From: Silene latifolia
Lineage: Eukaryota; Streptophyta; Magnoliopsida; Caryophyllales; Caryophyllaceae
DNA: 64,000 bases
Assembly: GCF_048544455.1 (NCBI RefSeq)
Contig: NC_133536.1
Span: forward strand, 24,926,152 to 24,990,151
Direction: 5' to 3'
In this document: positions 22,429 to 34,378 of the stretch, piece by piece
Numbering within the stretch: position 1 is the first letter of the stretch
Layout of the letters: the number at the start of each line of letters is the position of its first letter
Translations under genes and position numbers: made by a program
The notes under the pieces: model-generated
Told to the model about the DNA's origin: nothing
What the model saw: the letters and a program-made list of their open reading frames with translations, nothing else
The model's database searches: none

Positions 22429-24027
22429 TCATGGCTTCCTCCGCCTCCCATGTAGCTTCCTCAACCTCATTATTAGACCAAAGATCTTAAGCAAGACTGT
22501 CTCACCATGTCTAGTCTTCCTAACTTTCCGGTCAAGGATCTGTTTAGGCACCTCAAGATAAGATAAGGACTCATCTAGCTCTATGTTCTCCACCTCTAAC
22601 ACATGTGACGGATCACTAACATACTTCCGCAGATGAGACACATGCAACACATTATGTACCCTATCCAAAGCAGACGGTAAGGCCAACCGATAAGCAACCT
22701 CTCCAACACGGTCTAAGATCTCATATGGTCCGATGAACTTCTGACTCAGCTTCCCTTTCTTACCAAATCTCATGACCCCACGCATAGGAGACACCTTCAA
22801 AATAACCTTATCCCCAACCTGAAACACTATAACCCATCGATGTAGATCTTCATAACTCTTTTGTCTATCCTGGGCCGCTCTCATCCTCTCCCTGATCAGC
22901 TTAATCTGCTCTACCATCTCATGTACTATCTTTGGTTCTAAAACCACTGCCTCAACACTGTCGGCCCAATAAACCAGACTCCTACATCTCCTCCCATATA
23001 AAGCCTCAAATGGCGACATGCCAATACTGGTGTGGTAGCTGTAAGAAAACCCAATCAAATCTAACCTCTGTTCCCAGCTACCACCAAAATCCATCACACA
23101 AGCTCGTAACATATCCTCAAGAGTCTTGATTGTCCACTCTGTCTGACCAACTGTCGCAGGATGAAATGTTGTACTCATCTTCAATGTAGTCCCCAAAGAC
23201 TCCTCCAACTCTTTCCAAAAACGTGAGATAAACCTCGAATCTCTGTCAGATACTATGTCTTTAGGCACCCCTTGCAATCTCAGCACATTCTTCCGATAAG
23301 CCATAGCTAATTGTGCCTTAGTCCATGTATCTTTCATTGGCACAAAATGAGCTGACTTGGTCAGTCGATCCACTATAACCCATATCATGTTGTTTCCCTG
23401 TTGACTCTTCGGTAAACCCACGATGAAATCCATAGAAATGGACTCCCACTTCCACTCAGGTACCTCAAGAGACTGAATCTTACCTTGTGGTCGTCGCTGT
23501 TCCCCTTTAACTCTCTGACATGTTAAACAACGGGTCACAAACTCAGTTGTTTCTTTCTTCATCCCAGGCCACCAGAAAGTCTTCTTTAAATCCTTGTATA
23601 GCTTGTCACCACCTGGATGTACCGAATATGGTGTACAATGAGCCTCTGTCATGATCATCTTTTTCAGCTCCTTATCATTAGGGACACACCACCTCCCATC
23701 GAACCTCAAGCTACCATCTGTATGAATAGAGAATCTAGACACTGTCCCTTTCTCTACTTCAGCTCTCCACTCCACCATCGTGGGATCCAACACCTGTTTA
23801 CCGCGAATATCATCATAAAGATCAGGCTGCACTGTCAAATCTCCCATGGCATCTCCTTTCTGGATCATATGTATCCCAAACTTCCCAACCTCATCCCTCA
23901 ATCTCATCAAAGATATAGTTGTGCACAAAGAATGCACACTCTTCTTACTCAAAGCATCTGCAACTACATTGACTTTCTCCTCATGGTAGATAATATACAT
24001 GTCATAATCTCCAATCACATCATGCAA
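22429..24027 (-). pseudogene. Insertion A pol C-terminal part: RNase H end and integrase
   Basis: The 532-residue open frame lacks everything upstream of the end of RNase H (NVVADALSKK). Integrase follows: H-H-C-C zinc motif (AHCTPYSVHPGG ... CLTCQRVK), then D in SMDFIVGLP, D in VSDRDSRF and E in GQTEW. The GPY-type module (FIGPYEILDRVG) and HNVLHVSHLRKY precede a frameshift near 22500. In the shifted frame, WEAEEAMRERYP, the typical end of chromovirus integrases, is readable. The lineage call Tekay/Del-like rests on this tail and is moderate. Confidence 0.88.
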
Positions 24028-24574
24028 TTAATATTGAGTAGGGAAAACCCTACCTGGAATGCAAACACAAAAGCAGACGATCTAGCAGCTGTCTCAAAAT
24101 CTCTCTTCTACGAACCCTCCTCCTATACACACAATCATACAATCACTACTATAACAACATAATCATAACAACCCCCGATCCCAAAATTAGGGTTTAACCA
24201 ACCTCAACCAAATGCTACAAAAACGGTATGTAGGACTTACCCTTGACGCAAGGATCACAATGATATCAAGAACAACTGAAACCGACTCCTCTAGCTCCGG
24301 GATTTGCCAATAATGCGGATGAATCAAACAAGGTAGTTGCAATCTCTCTTTTTGTTAATTAGGTTTGTAAAAAGTGCTTAGGAAAGCTAACAGATTATTA
24401 TATATATTAATCCCGCATTATTAACAAAACCCGTCAAATAATACCCGATAACCGACTTACTCGATCCAGTACCCTACAGGCAGACTACTGTTTCGTAAAC
24501 CAAAACATACTTACTCGACAGTTTAAGCCCCACTCGATAGAGTATCCAGAGACTCATTAAACCGTAGTATTACA
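24014..24574 (-). repeat. Insertion A 5' LTR, truncated
   Basis: Matches 21584-22144 of the complete LTR with scattered substitutions. The remaining roughly 760 bp are gone. Both partners share about a dozen bases around the break (CCAAYCACATCATG), so the deletion may have used microhomology. Confidence 0.85.
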
Positions 24575-24974
24575 CAGTGGAACATAACAGCTTGCATGGG
24601 GTGCGAATTGCGTGTACTGCTCCTCCAATATCGCATCTTTTATTCGCAGACGATAGCATTTTCTTCATGAAAGCATCGATTGAGGAGGCTGATGTCGTCT
24701 CAAATATCCTTCGAAGGTACGAAAGTGCTTCTGGGCAATTGGCGAGCCTCGATAAGACTACAGTTTCGTTTAGCAAAGGTATACCGAGGCAGAAGCGAAG
24801 TAATTTGGCGACGAGATTGGGTTTAGTGGAAGTGGAGGAGCAGGAAAGATATTTGGAGTTGCCCAATGTTGTTGGTCGGTCTAAGAAGATGCTCACGGAC
24901 ATCTTACGCGATAAGCTGAGTAAAAGGCTAAGCGGTTGGTGCGGGAAAATATTGTCGAGGGCTAGTAAGGAGGT
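24575..24974 (+). pseudogene. LINE ORF2, part 2: reverse transcriptase active site
   Basis: Continues the reverse transcriptase in frame after insertion A. It contains the catalytic FADD box (HLLFADDS, about 24640), then the L1 thumb-type region (SGQLASLDKT, LSGWCGKILSRASKEV). It is cut by insertion B at 24975. The first five bases are the right copy of A's target duplication. Confidence 0.9.
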
Positions 24975-26466
24975 TGACACGTCTGTCGTGTACCTGTCAA
25001 AAATAAACTAACTAAACTAACTATATAGCTAGGGAAGTTAGATCGATCTCCTCGGGGAGGCAAGATATCTATATAAGTCCGTCTATTTGGTCACAAATGG
25101 GGGGGGGGGGGGTTGAATTGTTTTCTAAACTACGAAGTATAAAGGGAAAGAGAAATAAAGGCAAGAGAGTAAAGGCAAGAAATACGTTTAAACTATCAGA
25201 TAGAGAGGGACATGTCGGGAATTCGGTTCACTACGGTAGTCCAGTGACTCAACTGTAAATGACTCAGATGAATTAATGTAAGACGGATGTGGAAAGGTCC
25301 TTTCGGTCCACTTTCTATCCTAAAATACCACTAACTTAATTTTCATTCTCGTCAGGGTAGTCTACTGTTCATAGCAGGCCTATTTAGTCCAATCTTTCGA
25401 TCTAGGATTAATTTTAGCCAGATTAAAGAAATAACTCAGAAGCGTGCACTCAACTAAGTCGATAAATACAATTAAATTGCTATGGTGACAGAGTCTCACA
25501 ACCAATTCATCTATTTCATTTACTACATCGTCACATTCCTACCGCAGATCCCCTAATCCCAACATCAGAGGGGTTTAGCTACTCATATTGCTAATTAAAC
25601 TATCAAAACTAACAGCAGACAAAATTCCAGCATTCAACATATTAAAACTATAATAAAATTGCATAAAGAATAAATTTGGGCAAAGGAAATAATGAAGCAA
25701 ACGAATGATTAAAGCAACAACAATCAATTATTATTAAGAGAAGAGAAGAAGATTACAATCGTGCGAATCCGGCGTAAAGAACAATCGAATCCGAGCAATA
25801 TAAACCCAAAGAACAAGGTTACACTGAAGAAGAGTGTTTAACGCAGTAAAGTTTGATAAAAGCTAAGTAGTGAATAAATCTGATAAGAATCGAATGCCTA
25901 ATAACCTAGTTAACGTAGGTTTAAATAGGAAAATAACTAAGTTTTGCGAAATAAAACAATACACGGGCTGATTAAAGCCCATAGCAGCGAAAACCACTCG
26001 ATCGAGTGGAATAAAACCACTCGATCGAGCAAAACCTTATCATAATCTACTCGATCGAGTAGATAGTTACTCGATCGAGTAACTCTTCTTTCTGCAACTT
26101 AAGGATCGAGTAGATAACTGCTCGATCGACTGACAGGGGACGTAAAAACCACTTGATCGAGTGGTAAAACTACTCGATCGAGTCCTTTGTCTTCAAATCA
26201 GCTCAAGTCCACGCCCGATTACCTCGTAATCTGTGCCATCACGCTTCCCAATGCAGTATCTCACTCAGGAAAATCCCGTCTCCTCTAAATGCATGTAAAA
26301 AGGACGAAAAAGGGTACGATTCCACTACTTTCGCGTTCATTTCTACAAAATGGACAAAACGAACCAAAGTAGCCAATTCGGGGCAAAATACTATAAAAAC
26401 AGTATGAAAATGCATAGAAATACGTGCTGAAATAGGCTAAAAAGACTATACAAAATGCACATATCA
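24975..26466 (-). repeat. Insertion B 3' LTR
   Basis: 1492 bp, close to 54039-55535. On the minus strand it starts TGATATGTGC and ends GTGTCA. It contains a G-run (25097 area) and TCGATCGA cluster 2 (25998-26185). Confidence 0.95.
25998..26185. repeat. TCGATCGA palindrome cluster 2 (LTR of B)
   Basis: Six exact TCGATCGA copies and two one-mismatch copies, mostly as longer palindromes such as CCACTCGATCGAGTGG and TACTCGATCGAGTA. The equivalent cluster in the other LTR is 55068-55255, with a few substitutions that break some sites. Confidence 0.92.
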
Positions 26467-28089
26467 AATCTCCCCAGACCGAACCTTTACTCGTCCTCGA
26501 GTAAACTAAAATGCAACTAATGGAACGGAAATGATAACTCAGAGCTAGCTTAACTTGGCTACTTGAACCAATTTAATGCAACAAAAGCTAACAGTTAAAG
26601 CTAAGCGGTCAATATGCAAACGAGTTATGAGCTGTTCAGAAATATAGCCAACCTATCGACCTTGCAAGACCAACAAAATCGGACTCTCCCGTGGTCACTC
26701 TTCTCTCATGAAGTAAAGGGTGAATGTATATGTATAAGAGAGAAGAAAAGACAGTCACTCACCTAACTGCGACCTACATAGCATGCATGCAACAAAAATG
26801 AAAGACAATTCAAGTACTAATGCACACACTCCAACCAATAATGTCCGTCACAACCGAGGGCATACAAATAATATGGGAATAGTGAGGTTCAGGTGAGAAA
26901 AGGTAAAACAAGTTATGGTAATGTGGAGGTAAAAGCGTCAAGCTAGTTCCTAACAGGACCATAATAAACCATCCAAATCTCAACTGACTGAAAAACTAAG
27001 TATAAGTGCCCTTCAATTGGCACACAGCTCACTAAACTCACACACAATCTCCTCAAAAATATAGAATAAGAATGGAGGAGTCAGACGGCCACAAACAACA
27101 CCGTCTGAAAGAACTAACTGAAACAAACAACTTTTTTTTCAAACTTCCTCTTTTCTTTCACGTCTTTCTTTTTTTTTTCTTTTTTTTTTCTTTTTTCCTT
27201 TTCTCCTTCCTTAATTTCCACCAACTCCAAACAAAGAAATACGGACCAAACTGCAAACGGAAGATCATACCGCAAAAGAACATACTAAACTAGCTTGACT
27301 AGGCAGGCTTAATTTGGGATGTAGCTAATGGGTCAAAAAGGCAAGTTTTGGCTTATATGGAGCTAAATGGGTGAAAAATATAAGGAAAGGGAAATTTGCA
27401 AGCACCTCCCTGCATGTGACACCCCACAAACCCGAATATGTGCATTTGACGAGAAATTGAATGTCATAAAAGTGCAAAAATGATGAACATGCTATGCAAG
27501 GAGTACTACTCTCAATTCCTAATTAACTGGCCATGAATGTCAGCAGTTATGGCTCCAAGACTCAGAATTTTTCAAGTAGTTTGCCAATTTATCAGGTCAA
27601 GTCTAAACGGTCAGCTATATTTGAACAGAAACTCGTAGATTATGCATATGACAAAGCTAATAACTATCAGTAAAAGTGCAAGGCTCAAGTAAAATGACAA
27701 GTTATAGTGCATTATCATCATGGAAATCTACCGTTCCGACTCAACCTATATGCAAAAATAAACGTGAATTTTTTTTGAATTTTTTAAAATTTCTAATTTT
27801 TTTGGATTTTTGAATTTTTAATGAAATAAACAAACGATGCAAGCTGAAAAATAAACGTGAATGCAAAACAAATGCAAATGCATACTCAAAAGGATGCAAT
27901 ACCCTCCCCAAACCAAAACGGACAACGCCCTCGTTGTCCTCCAGCATACACCAGCAGATATATACAGGGGAACGGGAATATACAACCAATAAATAAATAA
28001 AAACAATATATGAAAATGAGACAAAATAAAAGAGTAAGAGATACATACAAAATGCGAACTTCCCCAAACCAGCCAGAAAACTGGGGAAT
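26467..28089 (-). other. Insertion B region between its last protein and 3' LTR
   Basis: Non-coding. The purine tract for plus-strand priming (GGTCTGGGGAGATT on minus, 26467-26480) abuts the LTR. Elsewhere there is a pyrimidine-rich run (27160-27215) and an A/T-rich stretch (27765-27830). The open frames here show no domain. Confidence 0.7.
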
Positions 28090-30060
28090 TGAGTAGACCA
28101 GTAGCTACTCGTCAGCGTCGTCGTCGCTGTCGCGGACGTCCTCCACCCTGAACTCAGGATCTCTCTCCTCCTCCGCTCCTCAGCTCGAGCTCTCTCCACA
28201 GCCACCTCTGGGTCCTCGTCCTCGTCCTCCTCCTCCTCCTCAACAGACTCCGGGTACCCCTCAGCTGGGTACCAGTAGAAGGAAGGGTATGGCCAACCCT
28301 CGGGGATCGGACGGTGTCGCCGCAAGTGTTACTCGTACAGAGGGTGCAAGTCTAGGGCGATGTCCCTCTCCATATGAGCCTGATGCTCTGCGATCTCAAG
28401 CAACAAACCGTAAACGACGCCCCCTTGGTCCATGACCGCAGGCGCCACAAAGAGAGGAGGTGGTACGTAAGTAGCCGGTAGGACCGGCTGAGCCTGTGTC
28501 TGGTCAGTGGGAGGTGCAGGAGTAGGAGTGGTAGTAGGGGTCGGGATGGGAGTAGCCGTGGAAGGCTGGGTACTCCCTGAAGGTGTGGACCCTTCTCCAG
28601 TCTCAGCTCTACGCCGCTTCTTGGCGGCGGGTACAGTAGGAGTAGGTCAGAGTGGAAGGTGAAGGTCAAGGCAGTGGTGGCAGACGGGCGCCCCTAGTAA
28701 CAGTAGGCAGGGGCTCTAGACGGGGGAGAGTGTCACAGGGTAAGTCAACAGATAAGGAGCCGTCTATCTTCCATGTCTGGTAGTCTGGGGTAAGCCAATG
28801 CTGAGAAAGCAGACTCAGTAACCTCTCTCCCTCGAGGTACTGCAAGTCACGAGGCCAAACGGGGAAGAAGGAACGGGCAAGAATGGTGGCTATGCCACCG
28901 CAAGCAATAGTTCCCGTCTCCTTCAGCCCCTGGCTCTAAAGGTACTGGGCGGTCAAGTGAGCTATGTTGAGGGTAAAAGAACCCTCGCAGTCGATGTTTA
29001 GGTAACCGCCCAGGATAGAGAGCTCGGTGTTTGTGATGTTGTTCGGCTCCTTTCGGCCGAAAATAGTGCTCCCCATCAGTCTGAGAAAACAACGGACAGG
29101 GGGAAGGTGGACCTGTTGGAGCTTTCGCTCCGCAAAGGTGGTCTGGGCCAGGGTCCGCCAAAGCTGACGAAAGACCCTCCTAGGGGGTGCAGTCTCACCT
29201 GTAGAGGAGAGACCAAGTCTCCTACCAAACTCCTCTAAAGTCATCGGGAAAGTCCGGTTAAACAACCGGAAGGACACTGAAGAACTAGTGGGGTCAACAG
29301 TGTGTGCCCCGGAAGAGAAGGTAAAAGAGCTGAGAAACTCAAGGCTTAGCTCAAGAAAGGTACGGCCGCTCATAGTGATGAGTCCGGCCATCCCCGTGCC
29401 CCGTAGTAAATCAAAAACCGACTCGTAAATGCCGAGTCTCACAAGTGCCGATTTCTCTAGAAATCGGAAAGGTACAAATGAACAGCCTAGCAGGTTATAA
29501 AACTTCTGACGATGTAAAGCGTTGACAAAAATTACCTGTGGGTAGGCTGGGTGAGAGTCGAGGGAAGTGTCCCCCCGAACTGTAACCGTGCCAGAAGTAG
29601 AAGCGGCGGCAGAAGTAGAAGTGCTGGGGGCGGAAGAGGTAGAGGTAACAGGAGCTGGTGTATCTCGAGCACGTCCACGAAATCGGCCCCGTCCTCTGGC
29701 ACTCAAAGCTGAAGCCCGTGCAGTGACGGTGTGAGGGACCAGGGCTGCCCTAAAGGCTGCTGCAACTGCTGGCGAGTCTGCCACAGGAGTGAAAACAGTG
29801 GCTGGAGTAGAGGTAGTGGCTGCTGTGGCCACCACTGACGAAGAAAGACTAGCAGTGGTGGTGGCCGTAGAGGAAGTGGCAGCCGAAACTGAGCTAGCAG
29901 CAGAGTTAGCTGGAGCGAAAACTGTACCTGCAGCTGAAACTAGGAACACTGGGGTTGCGGTATTGATTGACGTGGAGGCGGTGGTAACAGCAGGGACCAC
30001 CGTCTCACTCAAGGACGGGCTAGAAGTGGTACTGGTAGAAGGCAATGTGCTAGACTCCAT
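28090..30060 (-). pseudogene. ATHILA-ORF1-like protein of insertion B
   Basis: The main open frame (28936-30060, 374 residues) starts MESSTLPST with a Ser/Thr/Ala-rich N-terminus (about residues 1-165). A globular part with RQKFYNLLGC, LGIYESVFDLLRGTG, FLELSLEFLSS and MTLEEFGRRLGLS follows. This pattern resembles the plant retrotransposon family known as ATHILA ORF-1. The frame shifts near 28930. Further pieces continue to about 28140, ending in an acidic and then Arg/Glu-rich tail (SVEEEEEDEDEDPEV). It occupies the position where Athila elements carry their extra, env-position ORF. Function is unknown. Confidence 0.65.
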
Positions 30061-31500
30061 CGTGTAAGCATAGGGCAGGGGGTGTGATAAGAAAACAGCG
30101 GCTAATAGCGGCTAAAACAGCACGAAAAACCAGCATAGAGCAGCATGTGAAACCCCAGACAGTCGAAAGTTCGACTTCAGCCTTAAAAATTCCCAATAAT
30201 CCTCAAAAAATTCGAATCACAACATGTAATGGCGATAGGGGCGGGATAACAAGTGATCACAGCAGCAATTAGACAATGACTGATGTAAATTAGGTCATGA
30301 AAGCATGTAAACCCTTTTGACAGTCAAAAAATTCGTCTGTAAAACAGCCCTAATCGCAGATTTTGTGCAAAGGTCCAAATTAAGCATGTTTAAGCATCGA
30401 CAGGGGTGTGATAACAGTCAACAATCAGCAGAAATTTCGCAACAATGAAGCTAACTAGACAAATTACAGCAGCAATAACCAAAATGACAGTCGAAAATTT
30501 CGACTGTCCTGAACCCATATCGCAAAAATCATGTAAAATTCGAAAAAGACATGCAAAAAACAGCGAGGAATGGGGATTGATCATCAAGCAAGATAGACAA
30601 GGGTAAAAAAGACAATTAAGGTCGAAAAAATTCGACTAACAGCGGATTTCGAACCCTAATTCCAAAATTCCTCATAAAAATTCGAAAAAACGAAATTAAA
30701 ATGCATAGAGGATGAAGGAATCACTTACTTGATGCTAGAAATCCTACAAATTGCAATTAATCTTCAATTAAACAAGCAAAAGAGGCGATTTTTCGATCTA
30801 AAAACCGCAAACCCTAAACCCGATTTAAAGCCGAGTAAAGGAGCACGAATCAAAGGGAAAACAAAGGGCTTTGAAAGATTAAGTAGCAATCAACAATTTG
30901 TAGGAGGCGGATTTGGTATTTGGGCAAGAAAGATGGGGATTTGGGGAAGTTTTTGATCGTAATTAGGGGTTGAGGGACGAAAAATTAGGGAAGAATGAAA
31001 TAGGAAACAAAAGAAAGAGTTAAAGAAGAAAAACTCCCTGCGTCCTTCCCATTTTACTCGATCGAGTGGTTTTAAACCACTCGATCGAACACTTTGATGC
31101 TTCATCCACTCGATCGAGTAGAATTCTACTTGATCGAGAAGTCCCCTTTTATGTTTCACTCGATCGAATGAACAGGAACCACACGATCGTCCATTTTTCA
31201 CTCGATCGAGTACAAAAAGTACTCGATCGAGCTCTTTTATCGCGTAAGCTCTTTAATTTCGTCATTGTTTCTTTGTAATGCGTAAAAATTCCCCAAACCT
31301 GCATAAAAAACACGTGCAAACATATCCCAAAATACCAAATACGCATAGGAACAGTCTATAGTCTTAAATCTATGCTAAAACCTGTCTAAAAACTAATTGT
31401 CCTAATTAAAAGCAATAAAAGAAATTCAACGGGAAAATTAAAAATTGTTTTTACAAGGTGTTACACGGGGCATTTCCCCGCTCACTTTCCAATGCACTTC
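30061..31500 (-). other. Insertion B non-coding stretch between protease and ORF1-like protein
   Basis: No reverse transcriptase or integrase is seen here, where pol should be. The stretch carries repeated TTCGACTGTC/AATTCGAAA words (30160-30680) and TCGATCGA cluster 3 (31057-31232). Confidence 0.7.
31057..31232. repeat. TCGATCGA palindrome cluster 3 (interior of B)
   Basis: Six exact TCGATCGA copies plus one-mismatch copies (CTTGATCGAG, ACGATCGT) in 175 bp, non-coding context. Confidence 0.9.
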
Positions 31501-33299
31501 AGTAGCCCCTGGGAGGGCTTCTAACTGGAGGACGTCATCTCAGCAACATTGATTGTCCTCTTCAACTTCCATGAGCTTGAATTTGAATCGTTTAAAACGG
31601 TAGGAGGGGAAAAGTTCACATCCACATATGCACGAACTTTCCTCATCCTTGCTCCTTTATCACCAGCTGTAGCGTCATCATTCCCAATCTGATTGACTTT
31701 AATTTCACCATATCCTTTGACAGTTCCTTCATTGCTTTCATCTGTACCTGCAGCAAGGAAAACAGACGAACTTTCCTCCTTTTTGCTCTCAACTTGAGGC
31801 GGAGGGTTAACAATAGCAGCACAATACTCCAAATTTTCATCTGGAGTGTCAATAATAGGATCAATAGAAGAAAGAGCATTGCAAGGCTGAGCTTGCATGG
31901 GAGCTCTCCGGAACTTAGACTGATGAAAAATCAGCTCCTCGTCCCCTACCTGAAAGGTCAAAGTCTTCCCCCCGACGTCTATAACTGCACGGGCAGTAGA
32001 CAAAAATGGTCTCCCTAAAATGATAGGGGTGTGTGCATCTTCGGGGATGTCTAAGACAACGAAATCGACGGGAACAAAGAACCTCCCGATCTAAACAGGT
32101 ATGTCTTCTATTATACCTAGTGGCCGTGATATACTACGGTCGGCCATCTGGACAGTCATGTTGGTGCAACTCAGCTTTGTCAATCCAAGTCTCTTAGCCA
32201 GAGACAACGGTAAGACACTCACGCTAGCGCCTAGATCGCATAGCGCGTTATCAATCAAATAGGTACCGATATGACACGGAATTGAAAAACTACCCGGGTC
32301 TGACTGTTTGGGAGGTAACTTATTTTGAAATAGGGCTGACCCCACCTCAGTCAAAGCTATTGTCTCATTATCACTAATATTCCTCTTACGCGATAAAATT
32401 TCTTTCATAAACTTAAGATAAGAGGGTACCTTTGTCAGCAACTCGGTGAACGGCACAGTGACTTCTAAGCTTTTCAGAAGTTCGACAAACTTGCCGAATT
32501 GTTGATTAGCTTTCGTATTCTGCAGCCGCCTCGGGAAGGGAACTGTGATGGGTATCTCGAGTCCCTTGTTTCTCTCTTCCAATGTGTCTTCCGGGGCAAG
32601 CTCTGTATCCTTTGGACGCTTCTTACCTCTCGAACAAGGTCTTTCCGGTGATTTATCGCTTAATCGAGCACTAGCAGGCTCTCGAATAAGCTTTCCGTCA
32701 TCAAAACTACTCGATCGACCAAATTTCCCATTCGATCGAGTAGAATCTTCATCAATGTCACTCGATCGAGTGAAATTTTCACTCGATCGAACAACTCCAC
32801 TTTCCTGTTCACTCGATCGAGTAGGAAAACTACTCGATCGAGTACCTTGACCATTAAAAGTGCTCGATCGACCTCCAGAAACCAGTCGATCGAGTACTTT
32901 CTTAGCCGTCAGCTCATTTTCTTCGCCAGAACACTGTTCACCATCAGTTATAGCCTTCCTTGGGTCTGATTTTTGCATATCCGGTCCCTCATATGAACGA
33001 CCGCTTCTCAAATTATCAAATTTACCGTCTCATGTGGATTCTTCTCATTTTGAGTCGGTAAATGACCCTGCTTTTTTGAAGATTGATTCGTGGCTAGTTG
33101 GGCAACTTGAGTTTCAAGTGCCTTAATGGATGCATCTTTTTGTTGATCACTCAGCTGCCACTGCTTCGTAAAAGCTTGCAACATAGACTTAAGCTCACCA
33201 ATTTCACTCACCCCACCGGAAGATGATGCACCGTGGTTAGGAGGAGTAAAGGAAGGAGGCTTCTGAAAGCCTTGTTGATTCTTATGTGGAGGAACATAA
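31501..33299 (-). pseudogene. Insertion B gag C-terminus and Athila-type protease
   Basis: This is the downstream part of the gag-protease gene after insertion C. It begins with a gag tail (SMLQAFTKQW, Q-rich). Next is a stretch with seven RS(S/N) words encoded by TCGATCGA cluster 4, then a linker with PFPRRLQ. The protease has LCDLGASVSVLPLSLAKRLGL-like residues (catalytic D in DLGAS, about 32220) and IILGRPFL. An in-frame stop is near 32092 and a frame change near 33010. Open frames are 33008-33313 (its first codons are LTR sequence of C), 32091-33011 and 31521-32003. Confidence 0.82.
32706..32900. repeat. TCGATCGA palindrome cluster 4 (inside the gag gene of B)
   Basis: Eight exact TCGATCGA copies in about 195 bp lie inside the minus-strand gag reading frame. 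ACTCGATCGAGT reads T-R-S-S in that frame, which gives a run of seven RSS/RSN words. The opposite-strand frames read LDRV repeatedly, an effect of the palindrome. Confidence 0.9.
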
Positions 33300-33711
33300 T
33301 GTAGACACCTCATTTCTGCACCTCTCGCAAACCACCCGGTGATGATTGGGCCGCATGTTTGCTACGCGGAATGATTTGTGACAGTTCGTAAGTTTATCGT
33401 CAAGTGATCGCTCAAACATTAATGTCTACCTCTTAGTTGTCATCTACGTGCCGATACGGTCGTTTTGACAGTAATTAGAGTACATTTGGAGTCCGGGCCT
33501 AAAAACCGTCTTCATTTTCTGATAACCGTTAAATCCCGAGTCAGAATGTTCTGGAATGTTCCGGATATTTCTATTCCATATTCCACAAATCTTTATCCTT
33601 TAGTAAACAATTTCCCGTAATATTCACATAAAATATTAAGGAAAACCAAATTATTCCGTCCTACCATAACTTAAACACGGAAATCTTTCTTCCGCAGGAG
33701 GAAACCCCTTG

Positions 33712-33775
33712 GGAACAGACGCAGCAGGTGATGCGCCTCTTCCAAGAGACGCAGTGGCTGCTGCGCCTCTTCCCA
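33712..33775 (+). repeat. CGCAG/CTGCG unit 1 in 5' LTR of C
   Basis: Two half-units, each CGCAG, a short variable spacer and (C)TGCGCCTCTTCC, with GGAACAG in front. The matching site in the 3' LTR (50739-50803) is heavily altered. Confidence 0.85.
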
Positions 33776-33869
33776 GGTCCTATTCTGCGTGTTTTTCGTA
33801 TCTTTTTCATATATTTCCGAGATTCACTTCCAAAGAGTCTCCGAAACCCTAATTCCTTCACGTGATTAG

Positions 33870-33877
33870 TATAAATA
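33870..33877 (+). promoter_or_regulatory. TATA box of insertion C 5' LTR
   Basis: TATAAATA in the context GATTAGTATAAATAGG, about 95 bases after unit 1 and followed by a pyrimidine-rich stretch. This is the likely start of the retrotransposon transcript. The same context occurs in the 3' LTR (50898-50905) and on the minus strand before the DUF7745 gene (45411-45418). Confidence 0.7.
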
Positions 33878-34320
33878 GGAGCTTTCGTTCCTCATATTTC
33901 TCACGCGAGTGTCCGCCCTTCTCTTCTCCCTTTGCATTCTAGACCTTTGTTCTTACTTTTTGGCGCCTACGTGCTTGAACATTCGACCACGTAAGCTCGG
34001 ATCCTTCCGGGTACCAGCCTCGTTTGCATGACCGACCAATTTGACCAACTCCACATCAATCAACTTAATTAATCTAATCGTTTTCCTCTTACGAGGGCAC
34101 TTTCTTTACATTCGCGTCGAGCATCACTAATCGATATCTTAGTCCTTCTCGTTTCCTCAAACATGTAAGTCTGAGGGTGTAAATCTCTCTTTTATTTATT
34201 GTATTTTACCTTTTTGTATCATCAATTGTAAGGTTTATGTCGAAAATATCATTAAAACCGATTTCTAAAACCCTTTGTTAAAACCTTTTTTACGGATTTC
34301 CAGTAGACAGACGTCGAGAA

Positions 34321-34378
34321 AGGACGCAGCAACTGCTGCGCCTCTTCGAAGGAGCGCAGTTCCTGCTGCGCCTCTTCG
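34321..34378 (+). repeat. CGCAG/CTGCG unit 2 in 5' LTR of C
   Basis: Same composite unit (ACGCAGCAACTGCTGCGCC then GCGCAG...TGCTGCGCC). It is followed by a further GCCGCAG word. The 3' LTR counterpart (51350-51404) has indels and substitutions. Confidence 0.85.

Larger units (their letters stand above)
20821..24574 (-). mobile_element. Insertion A: chromovirus-like Gypsy retrotransposon with internal deletion
   Basis: The element has TG...CA ends and is flanked by CAGTG (20816-20820 and 24575-24579). On the minus strand it has a truncated 5' LTR (about 24014-24574), the second half of pol and a full 3' LTR (20821-22144). Primer site, gag, protease and reverse transcriptase are missing: pol sequence joins LTR sequence directly near 24013. 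Without the insertion and one duplication copy, the LINE reading frame is continuous across this point. Confidence 0.95.

Noticed and set aside
28352..28669. Leu/Pro-rich 105-residue minus-strand protein
   Set aside because: It is an alternative frame of the C-terminal part of the ATHILA-ORF1-like gene after its frameshift, not a separate gene.
32545..32854. Open frames with LDRV repeats on + and DRV repeats on -
   Set aside because: They are shadow frames of the TCGATCGA palindromes across the gag gene; the minus-strand frame with gag and protease is the real one.
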